Shown: piece by piece, positions 1-11,690 of the stretch
How the letters are laid out: the number at the start of each line of letters is the position of its first letter
How positions within the stretch are numbered: the stretch's first letter is position 1
From: Lineus longissimus
Taxonomy: Eukaryota; Nemertea; Pilidiophora; Heteronemertea; Lineidae
Reading direction: 5' to 3'
Assembly: GCF_910592395.1 (NCBI RefSeq)
Contig: NC_088309.1
Coordinates: 15,628,599-15,692,598, forward strand
DNA length: 64,000 nucleotides
Notes under the pieces: model-generated
What the model saw: only the letters and a program-made list of their open reading frames with translations
What the model was told of the DNA's origin: nothing
The model's database searches: none
Made by a program: the position numbers and the translations under genes

Positions 1-1474
1 TGTGGATGAAGATAGAGAGAAGTCTTGAATCGGGATAATGGCTTTTATTGCTGCACAAACCTTGCGAAGAATCAATCCGGGTTTCGCGCCGGGATCAGAG
101 AGAGTGTATCCCTCCGCACCATGCTCGGATCTATGGAGCGCCTGACCAACCATAATATGTCGCCGTCACACCAAGTTTAACTTTCTTAACTTGTGTGACA
201 AAGTTCATACCGAACAAATTGATAGCTCATTTTGTAAGTTCCTTTTGGGTGTCAACAAATATTCACCTAATCATGTTAGGTAGGTGAAGTTTCATGGTTG
301 ATTTTACTTGCCATGCAGTTACGGTAAATACTTGCTCAGACTATGCAAGCACGGCAAAAACTCTCTTGTACATAAAAAGTTATTTAGATTATTACCACTG
401 AAACAAACTGCAACGATCATAAAATATTTCATTAAAAAATTTTTTGAAACTATTTGTGTGGCGGTCTGGGAAAACCCTTCACATGGTCAACATTTTCAGA
501 TTTTACAAATTTTTACTGATTCTACAAATCCTACAGAGCTCAGAACTGTTTAATTTTTGTTTCTATCTTAATTAAAACTTGAGTTATGGCACTTTAAAGA
601 CCGGTAATTACCGGGATTTCTTAAACAAAAGAACTGATAAAATGGAGGGCAAAGGTGAAGCATAGGAAATTAAGCAACTCTGAGCACTGTTTTATTTCAT
701 TTGACAAAGACACACTTCAACAAAGTAATTTTAACTAAATAAAAACATTTATTGCATAATTTTCATAATAATATTTTCCTCATTTCTTTGTGTTCATTAC
801 ATGCTGAAATCACTTTTACCCTTCTCGGACCAGTCCAATGGATATATCTGCACAACAGGATTTGCCCTCACAGGGCCGAAACTATTTCACCGGCTGAAAA
901 ACCCACCAATTTCACTTAAATTTACACCAAAACTTTATTTGACATGATATCTTCATGAAATTTGGATATGCTAGAGAAGGCATAATACTGCTTCTTTCAC
1001 AATAATTATGCACCCACTTGACCTTTTGACCTTGAAAAATCGAAGGTCAAGGTAAAAAATAACCAAAATCGATGGTTTTAATGGTAACTGAAAGCTAATA
1101 TTTAATAATAATTTTGTGCAGTTTTGATTTAAAAAATGATGGAGTTTGGAGGTGGGCAAATATATTCTACCAACTTTTAGGGATGGGGGGCGGCACAAAT
1201 TTTTTTTTTTTTAAATCCCAAATTTTTCAGCCAGTATTAACGTGAAAAAGTGGAATATAATTAGCTTTACCATGTTAACATTCACAATGGGTCCATTTTG
1301 AGAAACTTGTGAAAAAAGATATCAATTTCTTTTTTCCCATACGTACTACATTAGGCACAAGTCACTATTTTGAGTGACCTTCCCCAAAACAAAATCGCAT
1401 TGAGTGGAGCTCTGCAATTTTATTTTGGGGGGTCACTGTAACCGAGGTCAGGTGAGAATACACACAGCACACTC
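1..1474. other. non-genic stretch
   Basis: No ORF with a recognisable domain is seen on either strand. The stretch is AT-rich, has a T-run near 1200-1212, and contains a small hairpin near 1026-1050 with TTGACCTT arms. It probably holds old repeats that I cannot classify. Confidence 0.5.
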
Positions 1475-1629
1475 ATGATGTGTGGATACGAGACAGTCAG
1501 TCCTTTACTCATTACTTATTGCGCCCCTTTTGGGGTTTTCCCCGGCCACCGCCACGTCCACGACCAGTCACCGTTGGTGTTTTTTGCACTGGAATGTCAA
1601 GATCAATATCGCTTTCATCCTCACTGTCA

Positions 1630-3418
1630 TCACCCGGCCTTGCCTGAAGGTTTGGGAATAGATGGCAATGGTGCTGTGATGTCCTTGCAGTCTTCTATCA
1701 TTACAAAAGGCCTGATTTCATTATACAAGTACCACTGCCTCTTTGGGTCAAGTCCCTTGGGTGAGACAATAGATGGCGGCACTGCTGCAGGGGGCATATC
1801 CTTCTTCAGAAGACGCTGCTCGATCAGCTCGGTATCGGAGAATTCCTGAACCTTCAGCAAAGGAGAACCTTCCAAAAAGTGAAAATGATGGAACTTCTTG
1901 ATTGATTTCACTTTGGAGAAGTACTGCCCCAGAAACTTGGTCCAATCATAGGTGGGCACTATGACTGTACCATCTTCAGAACCACACTTTTGCGCAAGAT
2001 TTACATGAGATGATTCTTTCACAACATCTGCAATATCATCTAAACAGTCAACAGGTGTTTTTCGGTACAATCGCTTGATCAGACCAAAACACCAATCGGG
2101 ACTAAATTTGGTATGACCAGTGAGGAGGAATGAAATGGTTATTGATTTGTGCCTGCCAGTTAGCACACGCCACATCAAGTAGTTCATCATACATGAATTC
2201 TTATTTTGCCCACTGCAGTTGTCAGCATGTAGATGGAGATGAGTTTCCCCAAGACCAAAATTTTCCAGGAAATAATGCAACAATGACACAACACAGTTTG
2301 CTCCCTTACCCACAGCGCAACTTTCTTCTAACAGAAAATTAACTTGTTTTGGTAATGCTTCACAGGCCACCCCAAATAGGCCACATTTTCTCGGGCACTT
2401 GAAATAGATTGGCCCAGGCTGCAGTGGATTGCAAGGGAACTGCACCTGCTGCGCAAAATCAAAACTATAGTGCATTTTACCATCATAAGAACATGGGGGA
2501 TGGTCACCAAGATCAAGATCAGGTGGCTTTTCAGTTTTTGTTCATTTACAAACATCCTGATATAAAGACCGTTCCATGAGAGCCCGCTGGAGATGATCTT
2601 CAATCTTACGGACAGTCTCACTTTTCCTTTCATCAGGAAGGTTTGCGGAACGAGCTAATTTACATACATTCTCCTGACAAAACCAACACAAGTCAGAAGC
2701 AGGTCTCATGGTTGCCACAAATGGGACAAGTTGCTGCCACAATCTCCTGAATGTCCTTTGGCTGACTTTCCTGGTGCCAGCAACAGTTGCTGCGTCACAA
2801 TACTTTTCAAAAACCTTCCTTTTGCTACAATTTGTTGGCAGCAGTTTTACATCTGCTTTCCAATGTCCAGGGGTACGACCTGGCAGGACAATGGCATTGA
2901 CCTCAGCAAAGTTAAGGATAAAGTCAACGACGGCCCGAGTGTCCTCGAGTCTCAGAGCATTCTTAGGCAACCTTTTGCTTTTTTTATGAGTGCGAGCTTC
3001 AACCCCAGCAGCCTTGTAATGTTTGACCAGGGCATTTAGCTTGTCTTGACCTACGCCATGGATGTACTTGAAAATATCACGGCATATTCTGAAACCATGA
3101 TGGAAGTAGTCCGTTCGTTGGGATTTCCTCTCCACCTGCTGTTTTCTCCTTGACTTTGTTGTATTGGAAGAAAGGTGCATTCCACAACACAACTTGGAAA
3201 GAATCGAAATGTCCAGCTCCTCTCGCGACAATGCAAGGTACTGTAATCGGAGTTCACTCAACTCATCAGGTGGGAATCGTGTGTGACAGGGTTCGCCGTT
3301 GTTGAGCTTGCATTTGCATTTGCAGATAACATCATCCGGTGCTGTGTTCTCTGCTCCTCGGCCTGGGAGAACTATTATATCGGCCAAGTTGACCACAACT
3401 GGCTCGTGTGGGATTCCT
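1630..3418 (-). pseudogene. Large exon of DUF7869-like (DNC-GQNKN) protein, one in-frame stop
   Basis: Two open stretches (3418-2545 and 2541-1630) lie in the same frame and are separated only by a TGA at 2542-2544, so they were one coding exon of about 595 codons. The N-terminal half has a Cys-rich patch (CKCKCKLNNGEPCHTRF) and a WCFQENV segment. The second half carries LHLHADNCSGQNKN followed by a MWRVLTGRH segment. That combination resembles the uncharacterised DUF7869 family of invertebrate proteins; the name is from memory. The Asp in the DNC motif could be catalytic in an RNase-H-like fold, which is inference. The exon starts after a strong acceptor (TTTTCTTTTTTCCAG) in phase 1, so the start codon lies in an upstream exon. 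The stop may be a C-to-T change of CGA. Function is not established; a transposase-derived gene is plausible. Confidence 0.6.
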
Positions 3419-3478
3419 GGAAAAAAGAAAAGATACTTAGAAGTCAAATAAAAAAATACTCGCTATAAAAACTACAAT

Positions 3479-3706
3479 CTTACCCACAATCTTGTCCTAA
3501 ATTTGAACCCATTTCCCTCAGGTTCTGCTGACCTAAGTGGATTGGCTCACTCAGCCTACATTAGGAGTCGACAGAACCCACCCAATTACTTCGGGCGGGT
3601 TCATTCAGCTCTTAGTGATTCTAACATAGGTTGAGTGAGCCAATCCACGTGGGTCAGCAGAACCTGTGGGAAACAGGTTCAAACAGAGGACAAGCTTTTG
3701 GGTAAG
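3479..3706. repeat. Foldback element with ~90-bp inverted arms
   Basis: The arm at about 3479-3565 pairs imperfectly with the arm at about 3619-3706. Both contain GGTTCTGCTGACC and GGATTGGCTCACTCA. The central loop is itself partly inverted (GAACCCACCC against GGGCGGGTTC), so the whole 228 bp can fold into one long hairpin. It lies 60 bp upstream of the 3418 acceptor, inside the presumed intron. Confidence 0.8.
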
Positions 3707-6000
3707 GTTAACCCATTAGTTTTTATTGTGCTGTCTTTCCGTGGTTTTATAATTCATGATGCCAACAATAATTAGGGTTCCACGTTTTGTTAGTAGAAAC
3801 CCTACTTATTGTCGGTGTCATAAATTAGGCCAGACTTTTTTTATTGGTTGTTTCTCGGACTTTTCCTTCTTAAGGGTCAACTGAGGAGGGCGGAATAAAA
3901 AAATATAATAACATTTTATTTTTTAGCACTTTTTGTTAGCTCAGCTGACAAAGTCAGCGGAGCTAGTAGTATAGCTGTTCAAATGGTGTCCGTCCTGCAA
4001 TCCATCCATCTAGGGACCCATCTGTGGACAAAATTGGACATTTCTGACCGGGAAGGCCTAGCCACTTCGTTGACGGTGCTAAATTAGGAGTTGCCCAAGG
4101 TGAACTCAAAAAACGAAAAATCGGCGCGATCCGACCTGTATTAAGAGAATGAGGTCATTTCGCGTTTAGATTTCTTTCCCTTTTTACCTCGGTCCACAGA
4201 GCAAATATTGTTTTCAAATGTGGCTGAATATTTTAAAATATTTTTTCATTTTTTACTTTTAATGGAATTAATATAGTTTTCACCGCCAGTTGGCGCTGCA
4301 GGCACATTGCCTGAATTTTGGCGATTTCAAATTTGGCGGTGGCTTAACTTTTTTGCAAGCAGTGCCGCTGATTGGCCGATCGATAGAAGAGATGCCACCA
4401 TTTAAAAATGGCGGTAGTCGCTGCTTCAATGAAGGTGAGTGAACTTCAATCGGTTGATACTCTTTAAATCAACATGACCATGTACCTGAAATTTGTTTAG
4501 GTACTGAAAAGAGTCTATATAATTCAGATTTATCAATAGTTTTTTATAATATTCCGGAAATTTTGTGCACAAATTAGCGGAAGTTGGTGCTCGTCTCATG
4601 TCATTTTAGAGCGAGAAATTTGTTTCCGTCGATCTCTACCACTGAAAAATCGCTTGCATAGCTTCGAATTTTTGTGAAAGTAAGTATCTGAACTTGGTTT
4701 CAAATAGTCTAGAGAGTTACCTTTGTGGTGATACATATGGTATGTGATAAATATTTGTGGAATTTGTGAAATTCGGTTTTCAAACGTGCCGATGATGCAA
4801 GCGATCTCGCGTGAATTTTGCAAGTCCTGATATGTCGACCGGGTGTCAAAAATCACTCGCCTAAATTCAATTCAAAGATCGAAAATGATATCTGAACTTA
4901 GTTTCAAATAGCCTACGCAATTATCATTTCGGTGATATATAATGCATGCATGTAATAATTGATTGATCTACCTAAAACGCGCAATTAAAACGGCGAAAGA
5001 CCGTGATAAACACTCTGGTGGCGGTCGCACTAAATAACAACCGGTAGGGCCCGGCGTGTGGCGGAGAAAAAAAGGTAGCGCCCGGAGGTTGAAACGGGAT
5101 TTTTATGCACTTTTAACTGTATATATATGTTGTTTAGATGTATTTCTAACAGTTCTGTAACTTTTATGACCAAGCTTGCACCCAAAGTTGGTAAAATTGA
5201 TGCTTGTTTATGGACTGCGCTAGCGACCGGAGAATTCGCCGTCGGCCATTTTGGGACGGTCCCTGAGTTGTTGTGGTTGGCAATTTTGCAACAAATCTCG
5301 CCATTTACGTTTTTTTACAATTATTTTGAAAGTCACATTATGACATCGTAGTATGAATTCCACTGCAGTTTCGTTACGCAGCAATGCTCATGTTTTTGGT
5401 TGGCAATCCTGTACTGTCTGTACACTGCGCTGTGCAGGCTTAGAGTATAACTCAACAGGCCCTCATGATTCATTTGATGGACACCTTATTTGATAGTACC
5501 TCATCATTAAGTCCACTAGATCCTGTTCTGTCACACGTCGTAGACGAAAGACGATTTTCAAAATGTAGTACACCACTCGCTCACGGCTCACATCATGTGG
5601 GCACGGTTGGCTGTTAAGTGTTATGGTTCAGTCTGTGAGACTAATTTAAAGAGGTTACACTTTTATTTTGAATTGGAAAACAACCCCCAGGACTGACTTT
5701 TCACTGAGTGATAAGTGTGCCCTTCGAAGGTTAATTCTCTTTCTGGATTTGCTTCCATAGATGCCTTGTTCAGAATATCATCTGACCGATGCCTGATCAA
5801 GCACAGACTGTATCCGGTGGTGTACATTTCCCCGTCTATGTCACCCTTTTTTATTCAGTCAGTGTAATAATTTCTCTTCTCTTTTTTTTACAGATTAACT
5901 GTTGTTGGTTATTGCAAGAGGAGTCGTTGGCATATTTCAAGTCCAGGAAAGCACTTGCTGTTCCTACATTCAGAGTAAGGTGTGCTTACTCGTTTTACTG
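3707..6000. other. non-genic stretch with old repeat fragments
   Basis: No convincing coding region. A hairpin near 3930-3956 (AGCTCAGCTGAC...GTCAGCGGAGCT) followed by GTGTCCGTCC resembles the left end of the (GTC)n family found at 30, 34 and 57 kb. A diverged ~55-bp direct repeat (ATCTGAACTTGGTTTCAAATAG) occurs at about 4686-4735 and 4891-4942. Confidence 0.45.
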
Positions 6001-6024
6001 CTTTCCATTCCTGGAGAGCGTTAT

Positions 6025-6107
6025 CAAATATCTGCCGCAAGGCAACAAATATCTGCCGCAAGGCGCTTCAAATATCTGCCGAAAGGCATCAAATATCTGC
6101 CGCACCA
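6025..6107 (+). repeat. Four-copy ~22-bp tandem repeat
   Basis: The unit CAAATATCTGCCGCAAGGC occurs four times with small length changes. Short ORFs across it are repeat translations and not genes. Confidence 0.85.
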
Positions 6108-6201
6108 ATAAAGTTCATTTTGTTAACCAACTCTTTATCTTCTTCGTTGCCTCATAATAACGGTACCGACACACACTTGACCCTTGCCTTCACCTATCCA
6201 T

Positions 6202-6239
6202 TTCAGCTGAGCGCCAGGGCCTTGGGCCTCTTGTTTTCT
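6202..6239 (-). repeat. Copy of AACAAGAGGCCC...GCGCTCAGCTGA repeat end
   Basis: Read on the minus strand this is nearly the same as 49936-49970 on the plus strand: AACAAGAGGCCC, then a GGGCC palindrome, then GCGCTCAGCTGA. Two dispersed copies suggest the terminus of an interspersed family. Confidence 0.6.
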
Positions 6240-7130
6240 GGAAAAAATCACCTGCTGCCTCAAATCGGAGGTAGAAATAAAAATAATGAAATTTTATTTC
6301 TGAATAATATTTTGTTAATTTATATTAATAAGAAAGTCAGCAATATTGGTCGTCGCGAGAGCAGACCCTTATTGTCAGGTTCTGTCATTATGTTTGTGGC
6401 AGCATGTGCCTAGCAACCATGCCTAGCAACGGGCATTTTACACTAAAAAATATCTTTAAAATCATTTTTTTTTAAATTTGGTTCCGAGGAATTGTTTGCA
6501 GTACATTCAGCCTCTTTGTCACCAATTTTGAGACAAATCGGAGTAAAAGTGTAGACGCTGAATCGATTTGTTTCAGGTCCGTTTAGCTAAATGGCGAGAT
6601 TGACTATGAATGAAGATAGTTTTAGCCCTAGATGCTCGGCAGTTGTTGAATTGAAATGCAAATTGCGTTGCCAGTATTTGTCCTATTGTAATAAAACTTA
6701 AGTTTTCAATAAAGTTCGTTATCTTGTTCATTAAGTCCTTCGTCTCATGTAAAATGCGAAATGAATAAAACTATTAATTGGGAGCTCAAAATTGATGAGC
6801 GTGTATACGTAGCATGCAGGAATGTTGTGCTGGCCAGCGAGCAGTATGGTGAGTTTCTTCACAAAGCTACGTGTCTTTATCGATGATGTATGAAGAAACT
6901 ACGAAGACCCAATGTAAGCAGTAATCTAATCTGTAATACTCTCAAATTTCAACGAAATCAATCAAGTATTTGCCGAGAAATTAGAAATTACGCACAACTT
7001 TACAGGATCGCGTCAGCCATAATAATGACATTAATGTACATGCAAATGAGGACTGTCACTTGCTCGTCAATACCGAGCAGCTAATCACGTGGGCATAATT
7101 ATGATAATAAGGTACAGCGGTGGAAAAATT

Positions 7131-7149
7131 CAAATTCAAATTCAAATTC
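7131..7149 (+). repeat. CAAATT hexamer microsatellite
   Basis: Three perfect CAAATT units. On the minus strand this reads AATTTG repeats after AATAAAG, a pattern often seen at LINE 3' ends. It may be the tail of the LINE whose coding end is at 7934, but continuity across 7150-7900 is not shown. Confidence 0.5.
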
Positions 7150-7933
7150 TTTATTACTCTAAAACGCTAAATAGTCTGGTTCTCTGACCTCGATCTCCGG
7201 GCTTTTGGTAGGGTTTAGGAACGGGTCAGGTAACAACAACCGTCTACAAATAACACGGCAGAAAAGAGGAGTGTTATTTTTAGATTCAGCCATTGTTGTA
7301 ATTTCCCGAGCCAATTATCGTTTTACGGTCGAATTGAGCGCTGTATCTGTCCTAGGATTATGCCTATTATTGAACACATCATTCTACACTGTAGAAATAC
7401 CGGAATTACTCTTAAAATGCGCGATTACGGTTATTTTATGTTTCAGACAAAGGGGTTTCCCCATATAATGACGTCACTTTTAGCGATATTGTCATTTTCG
7501 CAAAAGTACGATTTGGGACGCTAAACCTTGACCGATTGCGTTGGTTTTTGCAGGATAGGTTGTTTATAATATTTAAAAAAAATAGGCATAAGAATTTTTG
7601 TGGAAATGGTGGTTTAAGCTATTGTTCTATTTATAGATTTTTGTTATTGCCTGACCTACGACAGCGAGAGTGAGGTCAGGAGCCCAGACTATAAAACGCC
7701 CACTAGGGGCCAATGGTTACATAAAATAATTACAAAATATACAATATAAAGTTACAGGGTATACAAAATAAGATCACAAATATTTAAAGACAAAAACATA
7801 ATAATGGAAATCAGGACAATATAGAGTTACGCAGTTTAAAGAACTCGTTGATAATCGCAGCAGAGGGAGGTGAAGGATTTTTCAGAAAAATTGTAGTCAG
7901 ATCCGACAGAGACAGAAAATGGAGATCACTTTA

Positions 7934-8370
7934 TTACAACTGCAATGAGTTTTGCTGTTTTGACGCATATTTAGGGCACACCGCAAGGAAGTGAAAATCA
8001 TCCTCAACCTCCCCTGACTTGCAAACCTCACACTTTCTTAGACTACAGTGTCTCCCAGTTTTGATTCTTAGACAATGGGCTTCCAGCATTAATTTTGTGA
8101 TACAAGCCCTGTGTTTCACTGATTTAATATCATTTAAATATGTTTGAAGTTCAAATGAAAACATAAGATTACTATACATCAAGTTTTTTATTTGTTGCGA
8201 TTTCACCAAAAATTTCATGTTGACAAATATCTCTAATCGTTTACTGGGCATTAGAGTATAATATTTTCCAGTTATCCACATTAATATTCATTTGATCAAG
8301 CCATAGGTACCCCAACCCGGAGGAATTAAGAACAACATTTCCAAACTTTGGGGACGTTCTGGCATCAACG
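7934..8370 (-). pseudogene. LINE reverse transcriptase C-terminal fragment
   Basis: The minus strand encodes the C-terminal end of a non-LTR retrotransposon ORF2. It has the pattern L-x-IKTGRH followed by a Cys/His knuckle (CEVCKSGEVEDDFHFLAVCPKY), typical of jockey/CR1-like elements. A second piece in another frame (8281-8370, with LNSSGLGYLWLDQ) is the expected upstream part, so at least one frameshift separates them. The catalytic RT domain is absent. The copy is 5'-truncated, as most LINE insertions are. Confidence 0.75.
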
Positions 8371-8577
8371 CGACGACCCATATTCGCCTATAGGCTTGTT
8401 ACTAGGTATTTATTACAAACTGTCTCATATCTGTTGGCGTTGTTGATCGAAAATGTTTGTCCGAAAATGGGAACATGATTCCACTATAATTTCCTATTGT
8501 TTCAATTGTCGGACGCACACTCTCAGCTTGGCTCCTGCATGAATGAAGTCTTTCAAGGTTGATATTTACAAAACGTA

Positions 8578-8765
8578 GTTCCGCTGTCAGCACCTAGGCG
8601 GCGCCACCATTCAAACAAGCACGGTGATTGTTGGCAAAGGTGTGAATAATCACGAATAATTTACGAATAATTCATTTTATTTCCAAATCACTACGGTAAT
8701 ACAGAAACATCATTAAAACATGCGAGTTTGAACGGTGGTGCCGCCTACGCGCATACAGCGGAACT
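8578..8765. mobile_element. 188-bp MITE with TA target duplication
   Basis: Terminal inverted repeats of about 40 bp (GTTCCGCTGT... with GGCGGC and CCACC blocks) face each other, and TA flanks both ends. There is no coding capacity. TA duplication fits the Tc1/mariner class. Confidence 0.7.
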
Positions 8766-8847
8766 AGTTACACGTACGGTGACAGATAAACAATCAACAT
8801 CGGCTATTTCGCAGTGCAGCTTTAATTTACCTCTGTAATCACCTTAC

Positions 8848-10286
8848 CTTCTACAGCCTCAAGAACACATCCATCACCACCATTGACTCTGGCAAGCCCA
8901 TCAATTTCTTCTTTTGTGGCTGAAAAATAATTTACCTGATTAAAATAACATACCTTTAGACACTGCTAAAACTACAGCCCTTTTTTCGTTTTAAAAGTGG
9001 GATGCAAAGTGAAATTGTTTGTAAACAAAGTACAACACATGACCCAGTTGTGGGCCTCTCACGGCTTTTTATGTTCATGACCCAGATTCGTAAACACATG
9101 AAGCAACTTGACTTGAGCTTTAAAGTGTCACTATGTGATCCATAGTGTGGCGCTTTGACAAGAATGTCAAACTTACCAAATTCTTCACCGATACCGGTAG
9201 CATGTTTAGCAGTCACGTTATTATTATTCAGGTCAACAGGCAAACCATCTCCACTGCCAACGTTAGTGAACTGTGCTTGACTTGACACCCCTGAAAAGAG
9301 AAACAATATCAGTTTCATGTACAGTAAAGTAGGGGGCATTGGAGTGGCGTAGCGGTAAGGTGCTTGCCTTCCACCAATGCGTTTCCGGGTTCAATTCCCC
9401 GCTCGGGCGTATGTGGATTGGGTTTTCAGTCCCTCTCGACGTCGTCGGTTGTTTTCCCTGGGTACTCCGGTTTCCTCCGCCATTGAACACTGACCAACGC
9501 CTCCATCTGAGCCAACAAGAAGACTTTATATAAAGCGTGCAGCTTTCTTTTCAAATGTTGTAAAATAAATACAGATTATTATTACAGTAGAGTTGGCCTA
9601 TGGCACACCGAGACCCATCTAATAGTACCCGGCGGTACTGTACTGGGGGCCGGGGGGGGGATTTTGAGATGAAGCATCCCAGATCCAGTCCAGTGGGAGG
9701 CCCCAGTGTCAGCAGTAGTAAATTTAGGCCTTGCCCTCAGCCAGCATTGTAAGAAGATGTGACTGCTACGTATTCGAGGTGGTACTAGGCCCAGCCCCAG
9801 GCCAACGAAATCCAAGCATGCAAGAGAGCCAAGAGAAGAAGAGGGTTGTGCCCGAAGTTGTGGGTCATGTGGGCAGGTGGGTGGAAAACTAAAAAGTTAA
9901 AAGCCTCGGCTTACCTTCACCTTGTTCAGGTGCAGTGTTTCCATCGTTCTCACCAACTGGCAGCACACCATCATGACCATCGCCATGAAGATCAACACAA
10001 TCAGAAGATGTCTCAAAACGGGACCAGTCATCATCAGAATCGTCTGATTCTCCCTCACTTTCAGAACGTGAAACAAAATAATCGTTGATTATCCCCTCCA
10101 GTTCGTCTGAAGATCCTATGGCTCCCATTCCAATGGCCCGTAGTTCATTTAAACAATGGGCAACCGCTTTTTCTTGCCCAGCTGATTTGTTTTGAGACAA
10201 GACCACAATTGATTTTTTGAGCCTTTCAGCAGTTGAATTGTCAATGTTTGACCGCGACGCATCAAAGAATGCGTCAAGTAGTGAAA
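8848..10286 (-). CDS. Three phase-1 exons of an acidic/Ser-rich protein
   Basis: Three exons read on the minus strand: 10286-9915 (372 nt), 9290-9177 (114 nt) and 8919-8848 (72 nt). Each has an AG acceptor and a GTAAG-type donor, and all junctions are phase 1, so the frame stays open for 186 codons. The first exon encodes LDAFFDASRSNIDNS, a helical Gln/Lys segment and an acidic Ser-rich stretch (SESEGESDDSDDDW). The other exons encode polar, domain-free sequence. The last donor is phase 1 and so matches the phase-1 acceptor at 3418, suggesting these are upstream exons of the DNC-GQNKN gene across a 5.4-kb intron (inference). No family is recognised and the start exon was not found. Confidence 0.55.
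9338..9587 (+). mobile_element. tRNA-derived SINE
   Basis: The head looks like a tRNA: a GGCGTAGCGGTAAGG A-box region and a GGGTTCAATTCCC B-box at 9387-9399. It is followed by the conserved body motif GGGTACTCCGGTTTCCTCC and an A-rich AAATAAATACAG tail. It lies in the intron between the exons at 9290 and 9915. Confidence 0.8.
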
Positions 10287-10418
10287 CTGAAATTCGGATA
10301 TGATATACGGGTTAGTCTTGCGAGTAACTGGTGCGATTTAAATTGGTGATTCACCACGGAAATTTTTTTTTAAATTGACAAGTTTGACACAAGTGGACAT
10401 TTTTACCCATTTCGGCCA
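10195..10418. repeat. Exon/intron segment, copy 1 of a direct duplication
   Basis: About 224 bp nearly identical to 11165-11389. It contains the first 92 nt of the exon starting at 10286, its splice acceptor and 130 bp of upstream intron. Confidence 0.9.
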
Positions 10419-11164
10419 TTTTCACTCCAAATTTGAACCACCCCCCCCCAATGGCCAGGTTGTCAAAATTCTAAATTATTTTTTTTACCAAACAATTTAT
10501 TTATATCTGTAGACTTGCCACAGCAAATATTTTTTTCAATACCTCTCCAAATATGTACTTGAGAGTAAAAAACATGCACTCGTCGAATAGATAGGCCTGG
10601 ACCCTCCAACCTATGAATATTCATTAGTGGTCTTGTCTCAATGAAGGTACATTTCAGGGGTTAACATTTTGAGAATGACATGACATCCCACAACTCTCAA
10701 ACAAAGGAAAGTCATATCTGGACATTTTTGGAGAAATGAGAGACATTTCAAAGAGTGGTACACTGTGCCAAAAGCGACGAAAGAGGACAAAATCGACAAA
10801 AAGTCATGATTTTGTTGCAAAATCATAAGACCAGCCCTGGCCAGAATAAGCAAGCTATGGAGCTGAAACTTTAGGATGTGATTTAGGAATATCTTTGCTG
10901 CCTAGGGCACAACTTTCAGAATCAAGGCCTAAGTAGTTTCAAAGAAATTACAAAATGAATGGCAACACAACAAGACTTGTAAAAATGAAACCGAACTTAG
11001 ACCGGGGGTAGGTTGACTCATATTTGGGTCAAATTAAGTTTTTTTCTCATTATCTTAGCTTGTTTTGACCTTAAATCATCAGCAATACAATATTCTAAAT
11101 GAATTAGAGTGATTTGAGCACATTCAAATTTTTCATTAAATAGACCCAAAATGTAGTGTAAATG
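10419..11164. other. non-genic stretch between duplicated segments
   Basis: Presumed intron or intergenic sequence with a C-run at about 10441-10449. No coding potential was recognised. Confidence 0.5.
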
Positions 11165-11389
11165 GAGACAAGACCACAATTGATTTTTTAAGCCTTTCAG
11201 CAGTTAAATTGTCAATGTTTGACCGCGACGCATCAAAGAATGCGTCAAGTGGTGAAACTGAAATTCGGATATGATATACGGGTTAGTCTTGCGAGTAACT
11301 GGTGTGATTTAAATTGGTGATTGACCACGGATTTTTTTTTTTAAATTGACAAGTTTGACACAAGTGGACATTTTTACCCATTTCAGCCA
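11165..11389. repeat. Exon/intron segment, copy 2 of a direct duplication
   Basis: Matches 10195-10418 at more than 95% by eye. The partial exon stays open in the same frame with a few substitutions, but it ends abruptly at 11165 without a donor site, so it is a truncated exon copy. Confidence 0.85.
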
Positions 11390-11690
11390 AATGCTTTGCG
11401 TTCTCATTAGGCAGGCTGGGAACCAATATCATTCACTTTCTTTCTTTTTTTCAATGCTACACCGCCTTGAATTATAGACCATAAACTCGTCCTGGCACGT
11501 CAACTTTCTCAACACTGGACAGCTTATTTTTTAAAGATGAGCATTTTTGACAGTTTTATTACATCATTAGCAATATGAAACTTCATTATCGACAACTTAT
11601 AGACAGGCCGGAGAGTGCATCATGCATCGCAATCACCCTCATCGCCATCACATCATTGCACGTACATTTTCCATGCCATTCGATACAATA

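Noticed and set aside
308-553. 81-codon plus-strand ORF
   Set aside because: No family resemblance, splice context or biased codon pattern; likely chance.
9338-9410. Functional tRNA gene
   Set aside because: A and B boxes are present but the sequence continues into a SINE body with no proper acceptor stem.
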